Below, in pieces: positions 34,134 to 44,669 of a stretch of 64,000 nt of DNA. Positions within the stretch are counted from its first letter, which is position 1. Each line of letters opens with the position of its first letter. A model generated the notes under the pieces. It had not been told where the DNA came from. It was given only the letters and a program-made list of their open reading frames with translations, and ran no database searches. This DNA is from Sphaerulina vaccinii (taxonomy: Eukaryota; Ascomycota; Dothideomycetes; Mycosphaerellales; Mycosphaerellaceae). The stretch covers positions 1,674,001 through 1,738,000 of the forward strand of contig JAKUDP010000006.1 of the NCBI GenBank assembly GCA_022570795.1. The letters run 5' to 3'. A program made the translations under genes and the position numbers.

Positions 34134-34763
34134 TCAATTGATGCCAAACCAGGAGAGCCGTACTATTCCATCCTGTCGTTGTCTGATCGTCAAGCGTGAG
34201 ACGTTGGCTTTCTTCTCATCGGACTTGCGGCGCAAGGCCTCCAGAAGATTGGCCACTGTAATGTGTGGATCACACCTGAGCCAGAACACGTGGTTTCCAG
34301 AACGAACGCTGAGCATAACTTTAAGGTCGAATTGATCTTAGGCCCAAGGCTTCACCAGCATCTGTCTCAAACTTCCAGTCGCAATCTTATTCCCTACCAT
34401 TGGCAACAGGTCGATGACCATAGCTCCCATTGTGCCTGGCCAGATAATGGGGTTCAAGCGCATGTCGACAAGGCTGCTTGCGGGGTTGTTGGTGCCATTG
34501 GCGAAGCACAAAGCCTGCTGGATAGTCGTATTGCGGTTGATGAGGTCGCGCCAAGTGGAGTTCAGGCGTTGCGTGACAAGTAAGGCCCTGAGATCGGCAG
34601 ACCTGAGCGGCTTCTTCTCTGCGATGGACACGAGAATCTTTTCGAGAAGCTCAACTGTTCCGAAGACGCGCTGAGCGGCCGTCAATCTTGTGGGCGGCTG
34701 GATTGATATGTCAGTATTGTAAAGTGAGCGCAGTGTTGGGCATAGACCCACTGTTGCTGCCAT
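34134..34763 (-). pseudogene. F-box-like paralog with nonsense codon
   Basis: Starts at 34763 (ATG). A 54-nt in-frame intron, 34751-34698, gives MAATPPTRLTAAQRVFGTVE, closely matching its neighbour at 35.2-35.9 kb in sequence and intron position. The F-box-like helix (AAQRVFGTVELLEKIL) is followed by LRALLVTQRLNSTWRDLI and ends QMLVKPWA, then TAA at 34338-34340. The paralog continues past this point. Here the same frame continues past the TAA as QFDLKVMLSVRSGNHVFW and LTIRQRQDGIV to 34134, clearly alignable with it. The TAA is thus a premature stop. A truncated protein of about 124 aa could still be made. Confidence 0.72.
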
Positions 34764-35241
34764 GTTGGAGCTCGAGTTCGATGTTGCTTGTTCCCTTTGG
34801 TTGTGTTTGTGTTTAGAGGAAGAAACTTTAGGAAAAGGCGGTAGCTGCGGGAGAACGGCTGGACTAGCAGGGATGCGCGTGAAGTGAAGTGATTCTTGCA
34901 TAGACGAGCTTGGACATGAGTCCAGGCACGTCCACCAAAGCTTTTCGTTGTCTGAGTCGGTACCATGTGCGCGCTCACGCACAGACCTTGCACTGTGACT
35001 CAGACCACTGCTTATCACATGTGGTCTTCACGTATCCGCTATTGAAGCACGTCTCCAAAATCACCTCCTCTCCATTCCGCGGTTGTCCTTGTCTGATCGT
35101 GAGACACGCTTGTTTGACCTGCTTGACGTCGAATCTGGCACACCATATGTTCAGGTGGTAGAAGAGTTGCTCCATCGTGATATCTTCCATATATCTCTCC
35201 CTGTAAGTGTGCCGATGGGGACTGCGGTGGACGGTGACAGA
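34764..35241. other. Gap between F-box paralogs
   Basis: About 480 bp. Most of its right half is occupied by a fragment alignable with the C-terminal part of the neighbouring F-box-like proteins (separate entry). The left half holds only the presumed promoter of the disrupted paralog. Confidence 0.5.
34975..35190 (-). pseudogene. C-terminal fragment of an F-box-array protein, or alternative last exon
   Basis: The minus-strand translation begins MEDITMEQLFYHLNIW and contains CLTIRQGQPRNGEEVIL. This aligns with LTIRQRQDGIVRL in the disrupted neighbour and with LRVRAGNPEEVVLRA in the next gene, so it belongs to the same family's C-terminal region. No F-box part precedes it. It could be a leftover of a deleted paralog. 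Alternatively, a GTACTG...TTACAG intron from within the last codons of the 35.2-kb gene would splice into it in frame and give that gene a second C-terminal unit. Confidence 0.45.
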
Positions 35242-35931
35242 CTAGTACACACAGTACGCACGCAGAACAACCTCCTCGGGGTTGCCTGCTCTGACTCTGA
35301 GCCGTGCCACATCGATACCTTCCTCGCCGTAGCGGCCGTACTTCCCGCCGAAATGGTAGTCGAATTCGTTCTTCACTCCGTCTATGACCTGCCCCACGGT
35401 TGTTCTCGCGTAGTAACTGGCGCAATAGGAATGCGAGTTCTGCTCGCACTTGATAGTAATCTTGAGCTGAAACATCTCTGTAGCCCAAGGCTTCACCAGC
35501 ATCTGCCTCCAACTGCTCACCTCGCCCTTTTTCTTGAAGATCTTTAGAGCGTCGATGCCTCGATGTTCCATTCCCGGTGGCCAGATCATGTTGTTCCAGC
35601 GCGTGTGAAGAGTACCAGGCATAGGTGTAGTCAGTCGTGTGGCGAGACACAAGTTGCGCTGGATATCGGTGCTTCGCTTGATGAGGTCGCGCCAGGCAGT
35701 GTTGACGAGCTGGCTTACGAGGAGGGCTCTGAGATGTGCTGAGGTTCGTGATTGATCTCCCGGTGTGCGGCAGGGCTCCTTGTGGCCAATGAACAGCAGA
35801 ATCTTCTCCAGCAGCTCGACGGTACCGAGCACGCGCTGTGCGGCGGTCTGTTTGGGTGGCAACTGTGTAGCATATTAGTATTAGCTCTCGAGTGCGGAGA
35901 TCAAGAGATCCGGACTTACAGCAGGCGCCAT
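35242..35931 (-). CDS. Short F-box-like protein of a tandem array
   Basis: Exon 1 is only 12 nt (35931-35920, MAPA); a 57-nt GTAAGT...ACACAG intron with a TACTAAT branch site leads to exon 2, 35862-35242. The product is 210 aa. TAAQRVLGTVELLEKILLFI is an F-box-like first helix, then LRALLVSQLVNTAWRDLIKRS. A linker ends WRQMLVKPWA; the C-terminal half is a beta-rich unit with FQLKITIKCEQNSHSY and a helix TTVGQVIDGVKNEFD, ending in VLRAYCVY. F-box proteins recruit substrates to SCF ubiquitin ligases through Skp1; here that is inferred from the N-terminal helix alone. Such short proteins are numerous in Dothideomycete genomes. Its neighbours on both sides are paralogs. Confidence 0.72.
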
Positions 35932-36265
35932 GTTGCGGTTGTAAAGTGTTCGTGTTTGCGCGTGATGTTGTAAGTGGGAAGAAGAGAAGGGGAAGGATGT
36001 CAGCGGATCGATCCCAATGATCTGCCACTAGCGCGGATTTCCCGACGTGAGAATGCGTGAGAGTGATAATGAGGATGGTCTCCTTCAGTAGCACTGACCA
36101 TCTTGTTCACTCGAAATTCCACCCCAGACACCGGTGCTCGTGCCCGGCCGCAAGCACGAGACTACGGCATGGTATTGCCATTGCCACCGAGCTCGTTACG
36201 AAGCAACACGTCAGAGATACCCCTCGGCCTCTGCCTCACCGCGCCAGGATCACCGCCTGGCGGCC

Positions 36266-37151
36266 CTAAGGCGCCCCATCTCTCAAACACTCATCACACC
36301 TCTGCCACATCGGAAGCCCCTGCATCTCACAGATACAGAATCCAAAGTCAAAGTCCTCCTCAGAGGGCTCAGCATCATCATCAAAGACATCAAAGTCATA
36401 CTTCCCAGTCCCTTGCCTCGCCGTATCCAACAGCCTTCCCATAGTCATCTTAGTATCGCACTCCACAACAGCAACCCTAGTACCTTGCACCTTCACCACA
36501 AGCACAAACCGCCGCTGACTCGCAGAAGCAACTAGCATCTTCCTCCAACTGCCGGGACCTCTGCTGCCGGCGTTGAGCATGCTGTGTGAGACTTCGACTG
36601 TGCTGTTGAAGGGCTGGACCGGGAAGAGTACGGGGTTGAACTGGATGTAGACTTTCTCGTTACTGTTCACTTTCTCTGGTAGTTGTTGCAAGCTTGGCCC
36701 GAACCATAGTCGTCTCTGAAGCGGTTCAGAGTTCCGGATGGTTTTGTTCCAGGTCTTGTCCACGCGCATAGCTCCGAGGAGATCTCTGGCGGTGCTGCGA
36801 GTGCTCTTGGAACAATTGTGGAGTAGGATACGCTCGAGGAGATAATCGTCGTGGAAGACACGAGTTGATGCTAATGGTGGCTGTGTATCGTCGTGTTAGT
36901 AAGCTGTTGATATGATCTTCAAGATCAATACGTACTGCCGTCTCTTGAGCATCTTTGAACTCGTCCGCCTGGTTGTCAATGGTGTCTAGGGTGTCAGCGC
37001 CACCATTGTCTTCTTGGACATATTGCTGGTGTTGGTCCGCCTTCTTGGCCCGAAGAATAGCATCAATATGATCACAGATATCCTCATCGTCTTGGTCATT
37101 CCACTCAGTCACGGAGTCATGTCGACTAATGGCTTGGCGGATGTTCTCCAT
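36266..37151 (-). CDS. F-box-like protein, diverged member of the array
   Basis: Exons 37151-36936 and 36880-36266 joined over a 55-nt GTACGT...CACAG intron give 276 aa. The first exon encodes an acidic 72-residue leader (WNDQDDEDICDHIDAILRAK). The F-box-like helix is in exon 2: VFHDDYLLERILLHNC, then ARDLLGAMRVDKTWNKTIRNS. A linker PGSWRKMLVA matches the WRQMLV position of its neighbours, followed by the beta unit FVLVVKVQGTRVAVVE, the helix TMGRLLDTAR and an acidic end (DDDAEPSEEDFDFGFC). The start is the first ATG; the frame is open a little further upstream from a CTACAG, so an extra 5' exon is possible. More diverged than the two copies to its left. Confidence 0.72.
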
Positions 37152-38008
37152 ATCGAAAGTCTGGTTGTCGGCCAAATCAGGAAAAGGTTGCTGTAGACCT
37201 TAAACCGTTGAGCATAAGAGAGTGCTATTGTCGTAGAAGAGAGCATTGTAGAAGATATGACTCTTATTGTTCTTGAAGTGAGGTTTCAATGTGAGCTTTG
37301 GTGATCGTGCAGCCAGAGTGAATTTGGCGTGCTTCACATACCGATGTTCACGGAACTCTGTTAGCTCCCCTGTCATCTTCACCCTAACCTTAGCTTTGGT
37401 AATGTTCAGGCAGGTCTCAGCGGAGTCTGCACCGATGTGCATTCACTCAGGCTCTTGAAGGATGAAGATTTGCTCAAAGAGCTTCGCATCACACATCTCA
37501 ATTCATTCCTCTCGCTTGCTAGTCATACACAGGCTTCGTAGCCTCACACGATCCATACCTAACACACCATACAAAAAAGTAACGCCTCGCTTGCCCAGGC
37601 TTGTCCGTTCTTCAAGAGAGAAGATCTCGGGAGTAAGTAGCTAATGATGCTAGCATCGCCACTCATTCTCAAGACTAATCAAACTCGTTTCATGCCACCA
37701 TTATCCGCGCCAAGCGCCCAGCGCCACATGCTCCAATTTAGTTTGGTGAAAAAGACCTCCCGCTGATACAAGGAGGCCAAAGGGGGTATCGTCAACGCCA
37801 TCGCTCTCCGCCGCAAGCGCAACAAGTGGGGTATCCGTAAAGAGGCGTAACTGTGGAGTGGATTTCGTGTGCGTGAAGGTTAAATTTGACATCACTGTAT
37901 CAAGTGGTGATCTCGAAGTACTGCCCGAAGTGGTAGTATTCTTCGTGACTTTGATTGACATCAGCCATGCTGTTGTCATAAACTCATGACTTATGTGGTA
38001 GTGCTCAA
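37152..38008. other. Intergenic region
   Basis: About 860 bp between the F-box-like gene and the 3' end of the RhoGAP gene, both minus strand. An 80-codon minus-strand ORF (37200-37442) has no recognisable features. No repeat or RNA gene seen. Confidence 0.45.
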
Positions 38009-40445
38009 TCATGCTCGACGAACGGACGACCTCGATGGCGGCCGTGACGAAGGTCGGACTGGAAAGCCAAAGTCGGCATTGGTCTTGACCGGAGTAGTTG
38101 GTGGCAAGTCACTTCGACTACGCTGGTGGCCCACTCGTGGTGTCGTGCTGTTCGATCTTGACTTGTTGGTCAGCGGCGGTGGTTGCTGCATGCCAGACAT
38201 GCTTCCTGAGATAGGGTTGCCTTGGGCGGTAGATGGCCTCTGGATCTCTTGGTCGATGCCTAAGCCGTGGCTAGCATTGCCATATGCGCTTGCACCAGCT
38301 GGTAGATATGTCATCGGAGCGCCGTTGTTGCGAGAGTGCAAATCGGCGTGCGATGTTGAGCGATCGTAGTTGCTTCCTTGTTGGTTGCTGCTGCCGCTGC
38401 TGATTGCACGGTCGTCGACTGAGGCATCGTCGTCAAGAGTGGACGACCACAAGCTGTTAGAAAGCGATTGCTCATCGCTGAGTGGTTGCTTCTCTTCTGG
38501 ATCTTGACCAGCCTCGACCATTCTCTCCACATTGAGATACTCTTTCTCTGTGAAGCATCCCTGCCAGCAGTGTCGCCAATCTCCGACAAGATAGTTGAAT
38601 AGCCATCGCTCGAGATTCAAGCATGGTCCCACACACACCGCCAGATTGTTCAGATCCATCTTGTTTCGGTCCTTGTTCGTCAATAAAAGCGACAAGTGGC
38701 ACGTGATAGCAAACAGGAGATAGTAGTTGAATGGTGGAAGTTCCGAGAGCGTGTCGCGCAGCAGCTGTGGTGCTTCCTGGCCTTGGTTCCTGTAGTTCGG
38801 GTTCTGCTTCTCCAGTTGTGCGCCCAATGCCTTTTGTCTTGATGCAGGCATGACCTCGGTGGGCAGCTCTCGAAACCATGCCTTGAGCATGCTTGCAATC
38901 TCGTTCGTGTCTTTGATGTCAGCGTCGAGCAAATCGATGTCAAGCTCCTGGTCGAAGCGGCGCTGCCAATGCTTCACTTGTGGTCCGCTGCCTGGCACTC
39001 TGTACAAGCCTTCGTTCTCGCAGTTGGTGTTGAGGTAACTATGCACGTTAGTGATGGCGTCACATCCTGGTGATCTGAGAGATAACTCACTCAATGCATC
39101 TCCAAGGCAGTGCTGGCATCCAGTACTCTGTCTTGTCGCGGCAGGACGCCAAGTCCTTGCTGATACGGGTGGCTCGTGTCTGCTCGACTAGTGGAAGATT
39201 AATGACTTTGATCACGTACTCGCTGTCCGGTATGTGAGTCTTGGAATCACTCTTGGTACGTCCAAGAAAGCCTCCTGTTGCCTTCTTTAGTCCACTCATG
39301 AAGCTGTTTCCTTCCTTCTTATCCTTCGCCTTGGGATACGAGGACGACAGATTTTCTTGGCTTGGAGCGGCCATTGAGCGCTCCTCTGACTTTCCTCGCT
39401 TGTCTTCTCTGTGCTTGCCCTTCATCCTTGCGTCAGATCCAGGCCAGTCGTTCTCCAGAGGTGCTGTCTGTGGTGGCTGTTCGAACGAGTTTTTACCATG
39501 CCGGTTGCCGTCCCCACTTTGGTTGCCGTCGCCGTTCTCGTTCAGTGTGGATGGTCGTGATCCTGTAGCGTTGGAACCTCTTCTCACAGATGCTCGCCTT
39601 CCCATGCGGCCAAGAAGGCTCTTGTTCTCTTTCTTATTGTCGTGCTTCGTTCTTGAAGTCGTGCTGTCCTGACTATGCTTCGGCGTTGGTTGCGGTCTCA
39701 CGGGTAGTGCTGGTTTTTCGCCTACAGAATGCTTGTTAGCTGGTGCTCTCAGAACCGGATGAGACGAAAGCGCGCGGCCAACATCAACAACGTGGCTAGC
39801 CATTGATGCTGTTAGTAGGCAGAGAGCGCCATGGCAAGGCAGAAGCAGCCGCCTATATAGGCATGCTGAACTTCAACCTCACACACTCAACCTCACGCGC
39901 ACGTGTCCATCGAATCTCACATCCGCGTGACGCTCATGGCGTGCTCATTGACCTTATTCACACAGCGCACTCTCATCCACACACAACTTACTTTCTGAAG
40001 ATCGCTTCGATATCGCTTCTTGGCTCCCCACCAGACTCAGCTCCGGCGTGCTGCCCGGGTTATTTCTCAAATGGTATATCTTCGACATGGAGCTTGTCCC
40101 TGGTCGGTACTCTTCTTTCTCCGTCCTCCCTTGCCGCGAATGTTTTCTCTCCTCCTGCTCGTTCGACAGCTTGTTTCTGAAGCTGCTGAGCAGATTCTTT
40201 GACGATTCCCGGTTGTGCGCTCGTGGCGATCCTGGCGGTGACTGTGGATATTTGGGCTGTTCTTTGGGTAGAGGTGTCAGTCCTGCCGCCACGTCGTGCT
40301 CAAAGCCGCCTCCAAAGGAACCCAGATCGACTCCCTGCAGGTTCATGGGGTTGCTGTTCGGCCCAGGTTGTACGCCGTTCTCTCGAACTCCTCTCTCGTT
40401 GAGCTTGAGCTCTTGTGGTTTGGGGTGCCGTGGCATCTCAATCAT
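38009..40445 (-). CDS. RhoGAP-domain protein
   Basis: Three exons, 40445-39992, 39721-39091 and 39038-38009, sum to 704 aa in frame. The first 300 residues are disordered, rich in Ser, Lys, Pro and Asn, with basic clusters (LLGRMGRRASVRRGS). The RhoGAP domain follows (about residues 335-520): NLPLVEQTRAT, LPWRCIDYL, then NEGLYRVPGSG, with the Arg finger at LYR, TNEIASMLKAWFRELP, and NLAVCVGPCL. The tail is Ser/Pro/Arg-rich. It should switch off a Rho-family GTPase at the cell cortex; which one cannot be told. The first intron is 270 nt and contains an in-frame ATG at 39803 that opens directly into exon 2, so a shorter isoform from an internal promoter is possible. The true N-terminus may lie further upstream, because the frame stays open for about 30 codons before 40445. 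Confidence 0.85.
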
Positions 40446-41669
40446 TGAAGCCAAAGTGGTCCTGAGTTCGCCTTGGACCGCAGCGGCGGGCAGGGCACCA
40501 GGGGTGTGTGTGCAGGACTGCAGCTAGACCAGAGGCGTGCAGGAGATGAAGCAGGCTACATGCGGTGGCACTTCCGCCGTTGCTATTGCGAGACCACAAA
40601 GTGCCCGAATGGACGGGAGATTGCAGCTACGCGCGAGACAATGACTGACGGCTGTCGCAGAACAAAGACCACTGTCCTGCAAGTATGCGCCCGCGGTGGT
40701 ATCGCTGGCGCCGGCTGGACCTGCTGTGCGACTCGGATTCAGGCGCGCGGACGATTGAGAGGTCGGTATCACTGGTAGCGTAGCGTTGAGTGCGGGCGTG
40801 GTTCGCGGTCGAAACGTACCTGAGCCAATGCGGACTCGCAGACTTCCTTTGAGGGGTGGGGACAGTGTGGTGGAGCTGACGAGTGCGCACCACGACAGCG
40901 CTGACGACGGTAGCAGTGGAGGGTGTCTTTTGTCCTTGCAGCAACTCAACGATCCGGAGCCCCAGGTGGGTGTCTCTGTGTATGTGTGTGTCGTATATGG
41001 CGGTAGTGGTGGTATTGTTGTCCTTCTGTTCTCTCTGTCCGTGAAGTCTGCTCGGAACCACCAACACTCTGCGACGACAACAACCTGAAGGCAGTAGTAA
41101 TGTACACTTTCAACCGTTGCTCGCCGATGACTGCGAACTCCTCCCTGTGCTCGGATCAACCAGTCAGTGCACCGCGGCCACCGTTGGTATTTCGAAACAC
41201 CTTGCCAACAGACTGCTGGCTTTGGGCCTCAGGTGCCTTGTGGGATGAGGGATACAGTCGGAGAGCAATGCGCACACACCCCTGTCGCACTCTCCGACTC
41301 TCCGTGCCTCCACTCCACTTTCATGACCTGTTCCTGGCGTTAAACTTTCCCGGGCACTAAATATGTCCCTCACGCTCCACTGTGACCACGCCCACGCCAT
41401 CGACAAAGCATCCTTCGTTTCTTCCAGCAGCCTGGCTCGCTCGCGAGACAACGTTCGAGCAACCAGAGACTCGACGTGCTTGAACGAACTTCATCATCGG
41501 GACAGTTGTCCGCAGAGTTTGCTGATGCTGGAATACTGCTGCCTTTACCCTGTCCAGGCGTCATTTTAGCAAAACCCGCGCTTCCCAGGAGCCCAACCAA
41601 AAATCAGCCTCTAGGGAAGGTATTCGCGTTCTATATCAAGTCTCTAAACAAACGACACTGAACGACAAT
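40446..41669. other. Intergenic region, divergent promoters of RhoGAP and BET2
   Basis: About 1.2 kb. A minus-strand open frame at 40524-41159 is long but its translation is Ser/Thr/Cys-rich without family features; part of it may be RhoGAP 5' leader. CA/TG-repeat-like sequence occurs near 40978-40992. No gene is supported. Confidence 0.45.
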
Positions 41670-42854
41670 ATGTCTTTGGCAGCAGGACCAGGTCGAGGTG
41701 GCGGCGCAGCAGCAGCACAGCTCCCAGATGAGCTCCAGCTCGTCGTGGACAAGCACGTATCATACATTCAAAGCCTGGATACTGTACGAATCTACCCACG
41801 GTGCATGTATGACGCCGGCTGACACTGACGAAACAGTAGCGCAGAGACGAGCTTGAATACCACCTTACCGAACACTTGCGCATCAGCGGCATCTACTGGG
41901 GTCTTGTACCACTCCATCTACTTGGACATCCTAATGCACTTCCACGAGAAGGCCTGCTGGAGTATGTCTTCAGCTGTTTGCACGACAACGGAGGCTTCGG
42001 CGCAGCGCTAGGACACGATCCGCATATGCTCTACACTGTCTCCGCTGTGCAGATACTGGCCATGATTGATGGCTTCAAAGAGCTCGAAGAGAAGATACCG
42101 AATGGCAAGCTGAAAATTGCGAAATACATGGCAGGACTGCAACAGTCAAACGGTACGTTCGCCGGAGACAAATGGGGCGAGACCGACTCTCGATTCCTCT
42201 ACGCAGCACTCAACGCACTTTCGCTACTTGGTATGCTACCACATCAACGACCTGAAGAGCCTCCTTTGATCGACCTCAACGCGGCCACGGAATATGTCAA
42301 GGCATGCCAGAACTTTGATGGTGGCTTTGGAGTTGCTCCAGGTGCAGAATCACACTCTGGGCAAGTCTTCACATGTCTCGGAGCTTTGACGATCGCTGGT
42401 GAAGTCGACTCCTTCTTGGGTGAAGAGGGCAAGGACCGCCTAGGCGCATGGCTTTCTGAGCGTCAGCTACCAAGCGGTGGTCTCAACGGTAGACCAGAGA
42501 AGCTTGTAGACGTCTGCTACAGCTGGTGGGTGCTAACAAGTTTGGCCATGATCGATCGACTTCATTGGATCGATAAAGCCAAGCTTACCAAGTTCATCCT
42601 TCAGTGTCAGGACCCTGATCAAGGCGGCTTCGCTGACAGACCCGGCGATATGGTTGACGTCTTCCACACCTGCTTTGGAACTGCTGGTCTCAGCTTGCTC
42701 GGGCATCCTGGCTTATTGGAGGTGGATCCTGCTTAGTAAGTGGCTATTCTTGTGTTTGGCTTTCGTTTCAGGTGCCTGGCAACCCTAACTGACCTCATAC
42801 TACAGCTGTATGCCGAAACACATCACCGATAGACTTCTTGGACGCACACCATGA
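41670..42854 (+). CDS. BET2: Rab geranylgeranyltransferase (type II) beta subunit
   Basis: Catalytic subunit of RabGGTase; with the alpha subunit and the Rab escort protein it attaches two geranylgeranyl groups to the C-terminal cysteines of Rab GTPases. Exons 41670-41783, 41840-42735 and 42806-42854 give 352 aa. The last exon is only 49 nt and supplies the conserved YCMPKHI end. Prenyltransferase repeats (Gly-Gly-Phe type) are visible: DNGGFGAALGHDPHMLYT, NGTFAGDKWGETDSRFLYA, FDGGFGVAPGAESHSGQ and DQGGFADRPGDMVDVFHT. Zn ligands lie in VDVCYSW (D and C) and the His of DVFHT. The Ala/Gly-rich first 15 residues are the only unusual part. Very sure. Confidence 0.95.
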
Positions 42855-44669
42855 AGCTTATGTCGACTTCATCATGCGTCGACAGACCGAGATCCCACAT
42901 TCGATTGGACAGCAAACAATGGGAAACCCGACACTCTGCTTCATGCGGCGACCAGGCGACTGGACTCATCGGCCTCGAGTCAGAAATCCCCCAATTTCTT
43001 GTTGCCGCGCATCGCTAGCAAAGGGATTTGATATCATGCACAAAGAATTGCTGCCTCAAACCTCTTGACCTCCTGGAACTTGGTCCTTCTGTGTAGAGGT
43101 GTATGTCCCAAAATTCGAACAAAGGCAGCGCCCTCCGTTCTGGGCAGAGTGCCCCATCCTGGTCCCATTGTGCCGGGTCATACAGAAGGATTGTACGACG
43201 TACCTCTTCCAATCTAATAACCCGTGCTGAGCACATCAATGAGGCCGGGCTACAATGGAAGAGGAGAATGACATTTGAGCATAAGACAATTGCCCTTTGT
43301 GTTTCAAGAGCTACGCAAAGGCTACCAGGGCTCATTACATACAAGTGCTACCCTATGAAAGATCTGTCAATCTCAATAGAGTACTGAGCTATCAATCTTG
43401 GAGATGTTGCAGGCTTAAGCATTCTGTTCTCGAGAAAACCTCTGGCATCTCAAGGCTTCGAGCCCTCCTGGACTGGATTGTGCTGAAAGTGGTCTATGAC
43501 ATATCTTCTTTAAGACATATAAGAAGTTCGAAACTGGTGTTGTTCATGCTAATGACCTCAGCTAGTAGTGCTCTCGTCGACATGGCCTGCGCGGGACACT
43601 CTACAGATGAACGACCTTAACCTCCTACTGCCTTTTCACTAAGCTGATACGCAAATACTATTCTGGAAAATGAGAAGCGGGTATCTCCGGCCTATACAAA
43701 CCGGTGAGTTCCACCTTTGTTACTGCCTGTGGATAAGTAAGTGAGCTCAATTGCGGGTATGCGAACTGAAATGAAGATGCTTTTAATAGTATGCTGACCC
43801 TGTCCAACCCTGCTATTCGCTTAGAAGAGGGTGAAGGACTGCGAGTGAGTCCCGGCTGTCTCCGGTATGTCTACAAAAGCCGAGCGGCTGACGTTGTGCA
43901 TACGCGTTGATGCTGATAATGGTATACTAGGTGAGATGAAGTTGCTTCTACCTAAGAGCACGTGTTCCACATTGACCTTTTCTAGCCTCTTCATTGGCTG
44001 GCTTAGGACTGACGGCACTCTCCGTAGCCTCACCGGTCTATATTGAAGCTCAGCTGACCACGTTCAACGGCTCAGTTGATGTTGTTCACTGGGAAATGTG
44101 AGTTGTGAAGTTGGGGAGGAAGAGTGAAAACACGCAACTTTGCTAGCGCGTTTTAGGCGAGGCGTCCGTGCGGGACAGGCATAAAACACTCCTTCCTATC
44201 TCCAACTTCCCGACTTCCACTTACCAAACCAAAACATCCACACACAGCAAGCACAGGTGCTCTCGACAAGCAACACCAACCAGCTACGACCCACAGTCCT
44301 TCCTGCCGAACACAAGCAACAACAGCAGGCGTCACCTCGACGTGCTGCTCGCCGCCTCCTCGCCATTCGACTCGTCTCTCCCTCTTCTACACACCAACTA
44401 CCAACTCTCCTTCTTCTGCCCAATGCTTGTTCTCTCCTCGATTTGGATTTCGTTCTCTTGAGCGTTCGAAGTAATACTCCTTAGCTGCTTCCGACACCAC
44501 TAATTCCAACCACGGCATTCCGCGTTGCCCTTCCCTCGACGACGCCAGCAGCAAGTGCTTCAGAGACAACTCGCACCGACAGCAGATATCCCGATACGCC
44601 CACCAGGCTCAACACTCCTTCACCTGCAGTCACGATAGCCCTCGGGTCCACCACTCTTTGCAGCCTTGC
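42855..44669. other. Intergenic region and long pyrimidine-rich leader
   Basis: About 1.8 kb between two plus-strand genes. The stretch 43000-44050 is richer in A and T than its surroundings and holds only short ORFs. From about 44200 to 44669 the plus strand is C/T- and CA-rich (for example CTCTCCCTCTTCTACACACC), typical of a fungal core promoter and 5' leader for the C2H2-like gene. No repeat array or RNA gene seen. Confidence 0.5.

Noticed and set aside
35039..36094. Long minus-strand open frame of 351 codons across the F-box-like gene
   Set aside because: It is the shadow of the real F-box gene in another frame, with an Arg/Ser/His-rich composition and no domain.
40524..41159. Minus-strand open frame of 211 codons upstream of the RhoGAP gene
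   Set aside because: Low-complexity Ser/Thr/Pro/Cys composition and no domain; more likely 5' leader or promoter DNA.
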